From Streptomyces sp. ASQP_92 (GTDB lineage Bacteria > Actinomycetota > Actinomycetes > Streptomycetales > Streptomycetaceae), in NCBI RefSeq assembly GCF_025399895.1, contig NZ_JAODUA010000011.1:1-64000 (forward strand): a stretch of DNA of 64,000 nucleotides, written 5' to 3'. Both the position numbers and the translations under genes were made by a program. Of this stretch, positions 53,543-63,047 are shown in pieces (positions within the stretch are counted from its first letter, which is position 1; each line of letters starts with the position of its first letter). Below the pieces are notes generated by a model. That model did no database searches and was not told the DNA's origin. It saw only the letters and a list, made by a program, of their open reading frames with translations.

Positions 53543-54517
53543 ATGTCTGAGCAGGTGCCGCATCCGCACGGCGCGGATCGGCTGTGCGGGCCCGCGGAGC
53601 GGGCGTACGCGGACGCCCTGCGGGCCGGGCGGATCCCCCGCGAGGCGGCCGGCGAGGCGAGCTGTCTGATCGATCTGGGGCTGCTCCACCCCGATCCGGC
53701 CGCCCCCGACTGGCTCCTGCCGACCTCCCCGCAGGCGGTGATGGCGCGGCTGCTGCGCGGCATCCACCAGGACATCGCGGCGAGCCAGGCCCGTACGGGC
53801 GCGGTGGTGGCGGCGTTCGAACGGTTCGCGGCGCTCGGCGCGCCGGTGGTGTCGGGCGGCGAGGCCATCCGGGTCCTGGACGGCATCCCCCGCATCAACG
53901 CGGCCATCGACGACGCGATAGCCGGTTGTACCACCGAGTCGCTCACCATCCAGCCCCGCGGCATCCGGCCCGAGCGCGTCCTGTCCCAGGCGCTGCCCCG
54001 GGCCCTGGACATGCTGGACCGCGGGGTGCGCATCCGCACCCTCTACACCCATGTCGCCCGCTACGGCCCCGGTCTCGGTGACTATCTGCGGGAGTTGGAG
54101 GGCAGGGCGGTGGAGGTGCGCACCCTGGACGAGGTCACCGACCGCCTGCTGCTCTTCGACCGCACGGTGGCGATCATCCCGGCCGCCGCGGACGACACCA
54201 GCGCCCTGGAGCTGCGCCATCCGGCGCTCGTCGGCTTCCTCGCCACCGTCTTCGAGCGGCTGTGGCGGCTCGCGGTGCCGCTGGCCGAGACGATGCCGGT
54301 GGCCACCGACATCGAGGGCATCACCCATCGCGAGCGGGTCATCGCGGCGCTGCTCGCCGAGGGCCACCAAGACGCGGTGATCGCGCAGCGGCTCGGCATC
54401 AGCGTGCGCACCTGCCGCCACCACATCAGCCGGCTCGCCGCGGCGCTCGGCAGCGGCAGCCGTACCCAACTCGGCGTCCGCATCGCCCAGTCGGGGCTCG
54501 ACGCCCACCCCCGGTGA
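53543..54517 (+). CDS. LuxR-type transcriptional regulator, paralogue 1
   Basis: A 324-residue regulator. The C-terminal 65 residues form a LuxR/GerE helix-turn-helix (VIAQRLGISVRTCRHHISRL); the N-terminal 250 residues form a sensor domain of unknown ligand with an IQPRGIRPE segment. It is a paralogue of the regulator at 54781-55758, and both have the same length and domain order. ATG at 53543. Confidence 0.88.
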   Translation: MSEQVPHPHGADRLCGPAERAYADALRAGRIPREAAGEASCLIDLGLLHPDPAAPDWLLPTSPQAVMARLLRGIHQDIAASQARTGAVVAAFERFAALGAPVVSGGEAIRVLDGIPRINAAIDDAIAGCTTESLTIQPRGIRPERVLSQALPRALDMLDRGVRIRTLYTHVARYGPGLGDYLRELEGRAVEVRTLDEVTDRLLLFDRTVAIIPAAADDTSALELRHPALVGFLATVFERLWRLAVPLAETMPVATDIEGITHRERVIAALLAEGHQDAVIAQRLGISVRTCRHHISRLAAALGSGSRTQLGVRIAQSGLDAHPR

Positions 54518-54780
54518 CCCGCGGTCACTCGTCGTGCCGGACATGTCGGCCTTTGGTGCGCCTCCGGTTGATGCAGTGCAGCAACATGATGGTGGTGGCC
54601 GGGCGGCTCCCGATGCATCGTGGTGAGCAGGATGAACAGCTCGACTCGACGGGAAGCGGGGCCGGGAGGCGGCGAGGTGGATGCCGCGGCCGCGGCTTCG
54701 CCCGTGCGCGGTGTCCACGACGGTCCTTCCACCGGTGGAACCGGGTGTTCCTGTCCGCGCCCGTACCCGCGGTGACGGGT

Positions 54781-55758
54781 TCAGGCGTCCTGGTCCAGGA
54801 TGCCGGACTGGGCGATGAGGAAGCCGAGTTGGGCCCGGCTGCCGCTGCCGAGGGCGGCCGCGAGCTTGGCGATGTGGGCGCGGCAGGTGCGGACGTTCAT
54901 CCCGAGCCGTCGGGCGATGGCCTCGTCGACATGCCCCTCCACCAGGAGCTTGGCGATGGAGCGCTGGACGCCGGTGATGCCGGACGTCTCCTGGCGGTAG
55001 GGCACCTCGTCGTCCCAGGGAACGGCGTGCTGCCAGAACTGGTCGAAGACGCCCACCAGGTACTGCACGAGTCCCTCGTGGCGCAGCTCCAGGGCGACTT
55101 GGCGGTCGCTGCGCGCGGGGATGAAGGCGATCTTGCGGTCCATGATGATGAGCCGGTCGATGATCTCCTCCAGGGTCCGCACCTCCAGACCGTACGGAGC
55201 GATCCGTTCCACGTAGCCGATGGTGGCCGAGTGGTGGCGGGCGGTGTGCTGGTAGAGGGTGCGCATCCGGACGCCGCGGGCGATCAGCGGCTCGATGCGG
55301 CGGAGCCCGGCCTCGAAGCTCTCGGGCCGGCGCCCGCTTCCGGGCTGGATGATGAGCAGTTCCTCGGTGCACTCGTTGATGACGCCGTCGAGTGTCGCGT
55401 TGATGAGCTCCAGGCCTTCGAGGACCGTGATCGCGTGCGTGCCGGTGGTGGCGGGGGTGGCGATCGACATGAATGGCTCGAAGGTGTCGGCGAGGGCGAC
55501 CGAGAGCTTTCTGCGTTCCTGGATCTCGCGTTCCAGCGGCTGGGTCAGCAGGTTGAGCACCACCGTGGGCGGAACCGGGCGCAGCAACTGGGCGTCGTCG
55601 GGATCGGGGCGCAGCAGGGTGAGATCGACCAGACATGGGGCGGGATCGGCTTCTGAGCGGGTAATCCCGCCCGTACGCAGGGCAAGGGCGTACAGAGCCG
55701 CCCCCGCCTCACACAGATCAACCGGGCCGTGATCGTGTCCTATATGCCCCTGTTTCAA
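54781..55758 (-). CDS. LuxR-type transcriptional regulator, paralogue 2
   Basis: A 325-residue regulator with the same design as paralogue 1 (AIARRLGMNVRTCRAHIAKL, IIQPGSGRRPE). The TTG at 55758 is inferred because it gives the same length as the paralogue and has GAGGGGGG at about ten bases; an ATG at 55911 would add an unlikely tail. It is divergent from the DLTW peptide gene, about 130 bases apart, so it probably controls that gene. Confidence 0.83.
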   Translation of the reverse strand: MKQGHIGHDHGPVDLCEAGAALYALALRTGGITRSEADPAPCLVDLTLLRPDPDDAQLLRPVPPTVVLNLLTQPLEREIQERRKLSVALADTFEPFMSIATPATTGTHAITVLEGLELINATLDGVINECTEELLIIQPGSGRRPESFEAGLRRIEPLIARGVRMRTLYQHTARHHSATIGYVERIAPYGLEVRTLEEIIDRLIIMDRKIAFIPARSDRQVALELRHEGLVQYLVGVFDQFWQHAVPWDDEVPYRQETSGITGVQRSIAKLLVEGHVDEAIARRLGMNVRTCRAHIAKLAAALGSGSRAQLGFLIAQSGILDQDA

Positions 55759-55889
55759 CCTAGTTGCACCCCCCTCATCCTTTTGAATTACAGGAACATG
55801 ATGCCTGGCTGCGCTGGTGCAAGTGGCCGGAGTGAGCCATCGTCGTATCCGCGGGGGGAGGTAATGATCAAAAGAGGTGGAGATCGGCC

Positions 55890-56102
55890 ATGAGCAGGAT
55901 GGTTCGAGCACTAAGCACGACAGCCGTTGTGGCGGCTGCTCTCTGCGCTCTCTCGGCGCCTGGGGACCTCACTTGGGACACCCACCCCGCGAACTCACAA
56001 GGCGCGACCACCCAGGACCTCACCTGGGAGATCGGGCCCAGGACCGTGGCGATAGGCGCGGACCTCACCTGGGAGTCGGCTCCTGCGGGTGCTGTCGCAT
56101 GA
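55890..56102 (+). CDS. Secreted 70-residue peptide with three DLTW repeats
   Basis: A signal peptide (residues 1-23; MSRMVRALSTTAVVAAALCAL) is followed by a short mature part in which DLTWD, DLTWE and DLTWE occur at residues 26-30, 43-47 and 58-62. The spacing (17 and 15 residues) suggests duplication. Strong GAGGTGGAG site. The stop overlaps the start of the next gene (ATGA). The product may be a secreted signal or a precursor peptide; no known family recognised. Confidence 0.72.
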   Translation: MSRMVRALSTTAVVAAALCALSAPGDLTWDTHPANSQGATTQDLTWEIGPRTVAIGADLTWESAPAGAVA

Positions 56103-56431
56103 GCTTCCCGCCCGATGACCGCACCTTCCGCCGCGAAATGGCCACGGCCTACCGTTCGGGGTGGCATTTCATCGACCTCGCCACCGCGGTTCCGCACCGT
56201 GGCGATTCGTTGATGGTCACCCTGCTCGGTGAGCCCATCCTGATCGCCCGTGAGGACGACGAGGACGTCCGCGCCTACCGGTGCCTGCGCCGACCGCGCG
56301 GGGCACCGCAGCCCATCCGCTGCGTTGTCCGGTACGGCATGGTCTTCGTCAATCTCGACCAACGTGACCACCAGCTTTTCGAGTCGGAGGCTCAACCCGA
56401 TTCATCCACCGCCACCCCCCGCAGTGCCTGA
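56099..56431 (+). CDS. Rieske-like protein without iron ligands
   Basis: A 110-residue protein. VTLLGEPILIARED and YGMVFVNLD are placed as in the N-terminal Rieske domain of ring-hydroxylating oxygenases, but the first CxH site reads CLRRPRG and the second CxxH site reads CVVRYG, so the [2Fe-2S] cluster cannot be bound. It may have become a peptide-binding protein for the DLTW peptide, to which it is translationally coupled. Similarity judged by eye. Confidence 0.66.
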   Translation: MSFPPDDRTFRREMATAYRSGWHFIDLATAVPHRGDSLMVTLLGEPILIAREDDEDVRAYRCLRRPRGAPQPIRCVVRYGMVFVNLDQRDHQLFESEAQPDSSTATPRSA

Positions 56432-56473
56432 CGCGATCCCCCGTCGTTGTACATCGCGCAGGCGCTTCCCCCA

Positions 56474-56517
56474 CACAGCGGCGCCATCGTGGACCTGAAC
56501 ACGGTGGCGCCGCTGTG
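56474..56517. terminator. Bidirectional terminator
   Basis: CACAGCGGCGCCA (56474-56486) pairs with TGGCGCCGCTGTG (56505-56517), 13 bp, between the convergent Rieske-like and PPOX-family genes. Confidence 0.78.
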
Positions 56518-56543
56518 CTGCCCGGACCGTTTCGGCCGGCCCG

Positions 56544-56957
56544 TCAGACGTTGCCCATCGCCCGGGTCAGCCTGACCTCGATCAGCACCCGGTCCGGGTT
56601 CTCCCGCGGGGCCCGCTGATAGCGCTCCTCGTACCGCTTCTCCGCGTCCGCGATCAGCTCGGGCTCCGTGCGCACGAACGCGCGGCCCTCCAGCGTCGCC
56701 CAGCGCCTGCCCTCCAGTTGGCAGAGCGCCACCCGCGCCCCTTCCGGATCGGCCTCGACCGCCGCCAGGACGTGGGCGACCTTGCGGCTGAACCGGTTGG
56801 TGATGATCCGGGCGAGCCCCGCCTCGGGGTCGTACGTCGCCCCCACCGGCACCACATGCGGCGAGCCGTCCGGCCGCTGCGTCGTCAAGGTGCAGATGTG
56901 GCGCTCGCGCCAGAAGCTGAGATAGGCGCTGTCGGGCGCGTGTACGTCTTTGGCCAT
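56544..56957 (-). CDS. Pyridoxamine 5'-phosphate oxidase-like (PPOX, F420/FMN) protein
   Basis: A 137-residue split-barrel protein (ICTLTTQRPDGSPHVVPVGA, then ARVALCQLEGRRWATLEG). Members use FMN or F420 for redox reactions; substrate unknown. The ATG at 56957 is divergent from clpB, 38 bases before the HAIR box, so HspR could affect it as well. Confidence 0.88.
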   Translation of the reverse strand: MAKDVHAPDSAYLSFWRERHICTLTTQRPDGSPHVVPVGATYDPEAGLARIITNRFSRKVAHVLAAVEADPEGARVALCQLEGRRWATLEGRAFVRTEPELIADAEKRYEERYQRAPRENPDRVLIEVRLTRAMGNV

Positions 56958-56994
56958 GGCCAGAAACCTAGCGGCAGCTTTTCCTTTTCCCTGC

Positions 56995-57015
56995 CTTGAG
57001 CGGAATGGGCTCAAC
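56995..57015 (+). promoter_or_regulatory. HAIR box of the clpB promoter
   Basis: CTTGAGC-N7-GCTCAAC, close to the HspR operator consensus. It overlaps a TTGAGC -35 (56996-57001); a TGTAC -10 follows at about 57020. Confidence 0.85.
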
Positions 57016-57086
57016 TTTGTGTACGTTGGAAGAGTCATAGGTACTGCCGCCACGCCCAGACGTACGACGAGGAGGAGCGAACGCAC

Positions 57087-59687
57087 GTGGATGCCGAGCT
57101 GACCAACAAGAGCCGGGACGCGATCAACGCCGCGAGCAGCCGGGCCGTCGCCGGGGGCCACCCGGATCTGACCCCCGCGCATCTGCTGCTCGCCCTCCTG
57201 GAGGGCCAGGACAACGAGAACGTCGTCGATCTGCTGGCCGCGGTGGAGGCCGACCAGGCCGCCGTGCGCTCCGGCGCCGAGCGGATCCTGGCCGCGCTGC
57301 CCAGCGTGACCGGCTCCACCGTCGCCCCGCCCCAGCCCAACCGCGAACTGCTCGCCGTCATCGCCGACGCCGCGCAGCGCGCCAAGGAGCTGGGTGATGA
57401 GTACCTGTCCACCGAGCACCTCCTGATCGCCCTGGCCGCCAAGGGCGGGCAGGCCGGTGAGATCCTCTCCGGGCAGGGGGCCACCGCCAGGAAGCTCCTG
57501 GACGCGTTCGAGACGAGCAGGGGAGGGCGCCGGGTGACCACACCGGACCCGGAGGGTCAGTACAAGGCGCTGGAGAAGTTCGGTACGGACTTCACGGCCG
57601 CCGCCCGCGAGGGCAAGCTCGACCCGGTCATCGGCCGGGACCAGGAGATCCGCCGGGTCGTCCAGGTCCTGTCGCGCCGCACCAAGAACAACCCGGTGCT
57701 CATCGGCGAGCCCGGCGTCGGCAAGACCGCCGTCGTCGAGGGCCTCGCCCAGCGCATCGTGAAGGGCGACGTACCGGAGTCGCTGAAGAACAAGCGCCTC
57801 GTCTCGCTCGACCTGGGGGCCATGGTCGCCGGCGCCAAGTACCGCGGCGAGTTCGAGGAGCGCCTCAAGACGGTCCTCTCCGAGATCAAGGAGAGCGACG
57901 GCCAGATCATCACGTTCATCGACGAGCTCCACACCGTCGTCGGCGCGGGCGCCGGCGGTGACTCGGCGATGGACGCGGGCAACATGCTCAAGCCCATGCT
58001 GGCCCGCGGCGAGCTGCGCATGGTCGGCGCCACCACCCTCGACGAGTACCGCGAGCGCATCGAGAAGGACCCGGCCCTGGAGCGCCGCTTCCAGCAGGTG
58101 CTGGTCGCCGAGCCGTCCGTCGAGGACACCATCGCCATCCTGCGCGGCCTCAAGGGGCGCTACGAGGCCCACCACAAGGTGCAGATCGCGGACGGCGCCC
58201 TGGTGGCCGCCGCCACCCTCTCCGACCGGTACATCACCTCGCGCTTCCTGCCGGACAAGGCCATCGACCTCGTCGACGAGGCCGCCTCCCGGCTCCGTAT
58301 GGAGATCGACTCCTCGCCGGTCGAGATCGACGAACTCCAGCGTTCCGTCGACCGGTTGCGCATGGAGGAGCTGGCGCTGAAGAACGAGACGGACGCCGGC
58401 TCGATCCAGCGCCTGGACAAGCTCCGCAAGGACCTCGCCGACAAGGAGGAGGAGCTGCGCGGCCTCACCGCCCGCTGGGAGAAGGAGAAGCAGGGCCTCA
58501 ACCGGGTCGGTGAGCTGAAGGAGAAGCTCGACGAACTGCGCGGCCAGGCCGAACGCGCCCAGCGCGACGGCGACTTCGACACCGCCTCCAAGCTTCTGTA
58601 CGGCGAAATCCCGGGCCTGGAGCGGGAGTTGGAGGAGGCCGCCGAGGAGGAGGCCGAGCAGGAGAAGTCCAAGGACGCCAAGGACACCATGGTCAAGGAG
58701 GAGGTCGGCCCCGACGACATCGCCGATGTGGTGGGCGCCTGGACCGGCATCCCCGCGGGCCGCCTCCTGGAGGGCGAGACGCAGAAGCTGCTGCGCATGG
58801 AGGACGAGCTCGGCAAGCGCCTGATCGGCCAGTCCGAGGCCGTGCGGGCGGTCTCCGACGCGGTGCGCCGCACCCGGGCCGGCATCGCCGACCCCGACCG
58901 GCCCACCGGCTCGTTCCTCTTCCTCGGCCCCACCGGCGTCGGCAAGACCGAACTCGCCAAGGCGCTCGCCGACTTCCTGTTCGACGACGAGCGGGCCATG
59001 GTCCGCATCGACATGTCGGAGTACGGCGAGAAGCACAGCGTGGCCCGGCTGGTCGGCGCGCCCCCCGGCTACGTCGGTTACGAGGAGGGCGGCCAGCTCA
59101 CCGAGGCCGTCCGCCGCCGCCCGTACTCGGTGGTGCTGCTCGACGAGGTCGAGAAGGCGCACCCCGAGGTCTTCGACGTCCTGCTCCAGGTCCTCGACGA
59201 CGGGCGCCTGACCGACGGGCAGGGCCGCACCGTCGACTTCCGCAACACCATCCTGGTGCTGACCTCCAACCTCGGCAGCCAGTACCTGGTCGAGCCCTCG
59301 ACCAGCGAGGAGGAGAAGAAGCGGCAGGTCCTGGACGTGGTGCGGGCCTCCTTCAAGCCGGAGTTCCTCAACCGCCTCGACGACCTCGTGGTCTTCTCCG
59401 CCCTCACCAAGGACGAGCTGTCCCACATCGCCGAGCTCCAGATCGGCCGGCTCGCCAAGCGCCTCGCCGACCGCCGCCTCACCCTGGAGGTCACCCCCGA
59501 GGCGCTGGCCTGGCTCGCCGAGGAGGGCAACGACCCCGCGTACGGTGCGCGCCCGCTGCGCCGCCTGATCCAGACCGCCATCGGGGACCGGCTCGCCAAG
59601 GAGATCCTGGCGGGCGAGGTCACCGACGGCGACACGGTCCGGGTGGACCGGTTCGAGGACGGGCTGATCGTGGGGGCCGCGCAATAG
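57087..59687 (+). CDS. clpB: Disaggregase ClpB (Hsp100)
   Basis: An 866-residue Hsp100. N-terminal domain (1-145), first AAA+ with GEPGVGKT, a coiled-coil middle domain (about 395-525) and second AAA+ with GPTGVGKT. It rescues aggregated proteins with DnaK. The GTG at 57087 has GGAGGAG about nine bases upstream. Under HspR control through the HAIR box. Confidence 0.97.
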   Translation: MDAELTNKSRDAINAASSRAVAGGHPDLTPAHLLLALLEGQDNENVVDLLAAVEADQAAVRSGAERILAALPSVTGSTVAPPQPNRELLAVIADAAQRAKELGDEYLSTEHLLIALAAKGGQAGEILSGQGATARKLLDAFETSRGGRRVTTPDPEGQYKALEKFGTDFTAAAREGKLDPVIGRDQEIRRVVQVLSRRTKNNPVLIGEPGVGKTAVVEGLAQRIVKGDVPESLKNKRLVSLDLGAMVAGAKYRGEFEERLKTVLSEIKESDGQIITFIDELHTVVGAGAGGDSAMDAGNMLKPMLARGELRMVGATTLDEYRERIEKDPALERRFQQVLVAEPSVEDTIAILRGLKGRYEAHHKVQIADGALVAAATLSDRYITSRFLPDKAIDLVDEAASRLRMEIDSSPVEIDELQRSVDRLRMEELALKNETDAGSIQRLDKLRKDLADKEEELRGLTARWEKEKQGLNRVGELKEKLDELRGQAERAQRDGDFDTASKLLYGEIPGLERELEEAAEEEAEQEKSKDAKDTMVKEEVGPDDIADVVGAWTGIPAGRLLEGETQKLLRMEDELGKRLIGQSEAVRAVSDAVRRTRAGIADPDRPTGSFLFLGPTGVGKTELAKALADFLFDDERAMVRIDMSEYGEKHSVARLVGAPPGYVGYEEGGQLTEAVRRRPYSVVLLDEVEKAHPEVFDVLLQVLDDGRLTDGQGRTVDFRNTILVLTSNLGSQYLVEPSTSEEEKKRQVLDVVRASFKPEFLNRLDDLVVFSALTKDELSHIAELQIGRLAKRLADRRLTLEVTPEALAWLAEEGNDPAYGARPLRRLIQTAIGDRLAKEILAGEVTDGDTVRVDRFEDGLIVGAAQ

Positions 59688-59740
59688 CGTCGATCCCGCC
59701 ACCCGGACCCGATTCGGTCAGCCCGCAGCGGATACCCGGG

Positions 59741-59765
59741 GGCGGGGGTTGCCACCCCTGCCCCG
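59741..59765 (+). terminator. Probable terminator after clpB
   Basis: GGCGGGGGT can pair with ACCCCTGCC, with one wobble, about 55 bases after the clpB stop and before the YbjN gene. Moderate support. Confidence 0.45.
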
Positions 59766-59808
59766 CCATGGGGGAGGATGACCGGAACCGTACGAAGGAA
59801 GATTCACG

Positions 59809-60354
59809 ATGAGCATCGACCCGTCCTCGATTCCGAATTTCGGGGCTCAGCAGGGCCCGCAGTCCGGCGGCGGCCAGCCGTCCGGGCCCATCGTTCCCGA
59901 CCAGGATCTGGTGAAGCAGCTCCTGGACCAGATGGAGCTCAAGTACGTCGTGGACGACGAGGGCGACCTCGCCGCGCCCTGGGAGGATTTCCGTACGTAC
60001 TTCATGTTCCGCGGCGAGGAGGACCAGCAGGTCTTCTCGGTGCGGACGTTCTACGACCGGCCGCACAGCATCGACGACAAGGTCCAGATCCTGGAGTCGA
60101 TCGACGACTGGAACCGCCGCACCCTGTGGCCCAAGGTCTACACGCACACGCACGACGACGGCACGGTCCGCCTCATCGGCGAGGCGCAGATGCTGATCGG
60201 CACGGGCGTCGCCCTGGAGCACTTCGTGTCCTCCGTGGTGAGCTGGGTGCGCGCCTCCATCGAGTTCGACAAGTGGCTGATCGAGCAGCTCGGCCTGGAG
60301 AAGGACGTCGACGGCGAGCAGGGCGAGGGGTCCGGCGAGCCGGACTCCGAGTGA
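59809..60354 (+). CDS. YbjN-domain protein
   Basis: A 181-residue protein. The first 35 residues are Gln/Gly/Pro-rich; the rest is a YbjN/T3SS-chaperone-like domain (FRTYFMFRGEEDQQVFSV, then LIGEAQMLIGTGV). Conserved in actinobacteria, function not known. ATG at 59809 with GAAGGAAG. Confidence 0.85.
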   Translation: MSIDPSSIPNFGAQQGPQSGGGQPSGPIVPDQDLVKQLLDQMELKYVVDDEGDLAAPWEDFRTYFMFRGEEDQQVFSVRTFYDRPHSIDDKVQILESIDDWNRRTLWPKVYTHTHDDGTVRLIGEAQMLIGTGVALEHFVSSVVSWVRASIEFDKWLIEQLGLEKDVDGEQGEGSGEPDSE

Positions 60355-60367
60355 GGCACCCCGCCTC

Positions 60368-61477
60368 TCACAGCGCCATGGTGGCCAGCGTCAGCAGATA
60401 GGCCCCGTAACAGAACGAGAGCCCGGCCAGGGCGACGGTGACCGTGACCGCCGCCCGGGGCCGGGCTTTCGTCAGTGCCAGCGCCACCGGAACCAGCAGG
60501 GGAAACGCGGGCAGCAGGAACCGGGGCTTGGACTCGAAGAAGCCGGCCCCGCCGACCGCGATCACCACCAGCACCCCGGTGTACACGAGCAGCGGCAGCG
60601 CGGGCCGCTCCAGGACGAACAGCACGAACAGCACCACCATCACCCCGGTCAGCACCGCCGCCATGGAGAAGCCCAGGTCGTACGGGGTGGTCGCGAGCCG
60701 CTTCAGGAAGCGCAGGGTGCCCGCGCCGAAGTCGAAGCGGGAGGTCCAGCCCGCCTGCACCGAGAAGTAGCCGCCGAACAGGTCGCCCTCGCGCACCCCG
60801 ACCCACAGCACATAGCCGCACCAGCCGGCCGGCGCGAGCAGCCCGCCCGCCCACGGCCGCCAGGAGCGCCGCTCGCCGCGCCACAGCTCGTGGCCCGCCG
60901 CCACGAGCACCGCGGCCGCCACCGCCACCGCGTTGGGCCGCGCGAGCCCGGCGAGCAGCGCGAGCGAGCCCGCGCACAGCCAGCGGCGCTCCAGGACCGC
61001 CCACAGCGACCAGGCCGCCAGCGCCGTCATGACCGGCTCGGTGTACGCCATCGACAGGACCACGGCGTGCGGCAGCAGCCCCCACAGCAGGACCATGAGG
61101 GTGGCGACCCGGCGGCCGTACAGGCGCTCCCCGATCAGATGGATCCCCCAGGCCGCCGCGCCTGTCGCCGTCCAGGACAGCAGCAGCCCCGCGGTGCCGC
61201 CCGTCACCGGCAGGACGGCGGTCACGGCGCGGATCAGGCCCGGGTAGAGCGGGAAGAACGCCAGATCGCTCTGGACCGCGCCGTCCGGCCAGAACAGGGT
61301 GCGGCCGTAGCCGTGGGCGGCGATGCGGGTGTACCAGTCGGCGTCCCAGGCGGTGGCGAGCCGGGCCCGCGGCGAGAGCCCCCGGTGCCAGGCCGCGGCC
61401 GCGAACACCAGCAGCCCGGTCAGCCGCACCGCGACGAACAGGCCGAGCGCGGGGGCCGCCCGGCGCAGGGCGGCCAC
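60368..61477 (-). CDS. PIG-V-like mannosyltransferase / GT39-type membrane protein
   Basis: A 369-residue membrane protein with about ten transmembrane segments. The WDADWYTRIAAHGYG motif and FFPLYPG segment resemble PIG-V-type polyprenyl-phosphate mannosyltransferases. GTG at 61477 used; no earlier start is convincing. Converges on the YbjN gene, 13 bases apart. Confidence 0.82.
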   Translation of the reverse strand: MAALRRAAPALGLFVAVRLTGLLVFAAAAWHRGLSPRARLATAWDADWYTRIAAHGYGRTLFWPDGAVQSDLAFFPLYPGLIRAVTAVLPVTGGTAGLLLSWTATGAAAWGIHLIGERLYGRRVATLMVLLWGLLPHAVVLSMAYTEPVMTALAAWSLWAVLERRWLCAGSLALLAGLARPNAVAVAAAVLVAAGHELWRGERRSWRPWAGGLLAPAGWCGYVLWVGVREGDLFGGYFSVQAGWTSRFDFGAGTLRFLKRLATTPYDLGFSMAAVLTGVMVVLFVLFVLERPALPLLVYTGVLVVIAVGGAGFFESKPRFLLPAFPLLVPVALALTKARPRAAVTVTVALAGLSFCYGAYLLTLATMAL

Positions 61478-61720
61478 CCAGGGCGGGGTGCTGGTGAGGC
61501 CGCCGGCCCGTCGGCCGCGGGTGTGAGCGGTGATCTCGGCGGACAGAAGGCACCTCCGGGCGCGCGTGGTCGGTCAGACCGACCATCGGCACGGATCCCG
61601 GACAGCGCGACCGCAGCGCCCCCGACCGGGTGGAAGTCCCCCCGCCCGGCGGTGCCCACGCGTGTCGCGCCGCCCTCGGCGACGGACCGCGCCAGGGGCG
61701 GCACGCCCCGCGGAGCGCCC

Positions 61721-62926
61721 CTACCCGGCCAGTGACTTGAGCCGGGTGACGGCCTCTTCGAGGACCGCCGTCCGCTTGCAGAAGGCGAACCGGACGAAGG
61801 GCGCGCCCTGGTCGCGGTGGTCGTAGAAGACCGCGTTCGGGATGGCCACGACGCCGCAGCGCTCGGGCAGGGCGCGGCAGAACGCGAAGCCGTCGCTCAC
61901 GCCCAGCGGCCGGATGTCGGTGGTGACGAAGTAGGTGCCGGCCGGCCGGAACACCCCGAACCCCGCCGCCGCGAGCCCCGCGCTCAGCAGGTCGCGCTTG
62001 GCCCGGTGGTCCGCGCGGAACCCGTCGAAGTAGCTGTCCGGCAGGCGCAGCGCCTCGGCCACCGCGTACTGGAAGGGCCCCGACGCCACATACGTCAGGA
62101 ACTGCTTGGCCGAGCGGACCGCGGCCACCAGCTCGGGGGAGGCGGTGATCCAGCCGACCTTCCAGCCCGTGAAGGAGAACGTCTTGCCCGCCGAGCCGAT
62201 GGTGACCGTGCGCTCGCGCATGCCGGGGAAGGAGGCGAGCGGGATGTGCTCGGCACCGTCGAAGACGAGGTGCTCGTACACCTCGTCGGTGACCACCAGC
62301 AGATCGCGCTCACAGGCGAGCTCGGCGACCGCGGCCAGCTCGGCGCGGGTCAGCACCGTGCCGGTCGGGTTGTGCGGGGTGTTGAGGAGGATCAGGCGGG
62401 TGCGGGGGGTGACGGCCGCGCGCAACTCGTCCAGATCCAGCGCGAAGTGGCGCTGCCCGGCATCGCCGCCGGGTGCCGCGGCGGGGCGCAGGGTGACGGG
62501 CACGCGGGTGCCACCCGCCATCGCGATGCACGCGGCGTACGAGTCGTAGTACGGCTCAAGGGCGATGACCTCGTCGCCCGGCTCCAGCAGGGCCAGCAGG
62601 GACGCGGCGATCGCCTCGGTGGCGCCCGCGGTGACCAGGACCTCCCGGTCCGGGTCGTAGGCCAGGCCGTAGCGGCGCTGCTGGTGCTCGGCGATCGCGG
62701 TGCGCAGTTCGGGGACGCCGGGGCCGGGCGGGTACTGGTTGCCGTGGCCCTCGCGCAGCGCGCGGACCGCGGCCTCCCGTACCGCCTCGGGCCCGTCGGT
62801 GTCGGGGAAGCCCTGGCCGAGGTTGATGGACCCGGTCCGCTGGGCGAGAGCGGACATCTCGGCGAAGATCGTCGTCCCGAAGTCGGCGAGGCGGCGGTTG
62901 AGGAGAGGGCGCGCGCTGGAGGTCAT
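61721..62926 (-). CDS. Class I PLP-dependent aminotransferase, probably DapC-like
   Basis: A 401-residue fold-type I aminotransferase (INLGQGFPDTDGP, NTPHNPTGT, SAGKTFSFTGWKVGW with the PLP Lys, and a final RFAFCKR Arg). It resembles actinobacterial N-succinyldiaminopimelate aminotransferases and kynurenine aminotransferases. The ATG at 62926 has an AGGA at good distance; an ATG at 62935 is also possible. Confidence 0.88.
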   Translation of the reverse strand: MTSSARPLLNRRLADFGTTIFAEMSALAQRTGSINLGQGFPDTDGPEAVREAAVRALREGHGNQYPPGPGVPELRTAIAEHQQRRYGLAYDPDREVLVTAGATEAIAASLLALLEPGDEVIALEPYYDSYAACIAMAGGTRVPVTLRPAAAPGGDAGQRHFALDLDELRAAVTPRTRLILLNTPHNPTGTVLTRAELAAVAELACERDLLVVTDEVYEHLVFDGAEHIPLASFPGMRERTVTIGSAGKTFSFTGWKVGWITASPELVAAVRSAKQFLTYVASGPFQYAVAEALRLPDSYFDGFRADHRAKRDLLSAGLAAAGFGVFRPAGTYFVTTDIRPLGVSDGFAFCRALPERCGVVAIPNAVFYDHRDQGAPFVRFAFCKRTAVLEEAVTRLKSLAG

Positions 62927-63047
62927 GACGGCCATCCTGCGGGCAACCTCTGGAGTTGCTCAAGTGTGCTTTGGCGCCGGGTGGCCGAGGGCATCCCCCT
63001 TCCACGCGGGCCGACGGGGGACCCGCACCACGGAAGGACGGTGGGGG

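Noticed and set aside
56544..59702. Minus-strand open frame spanning clpB
   Set aside because: Only its last 137 codons (PPOX-like protein) are real; the rest is antisense to clpB.
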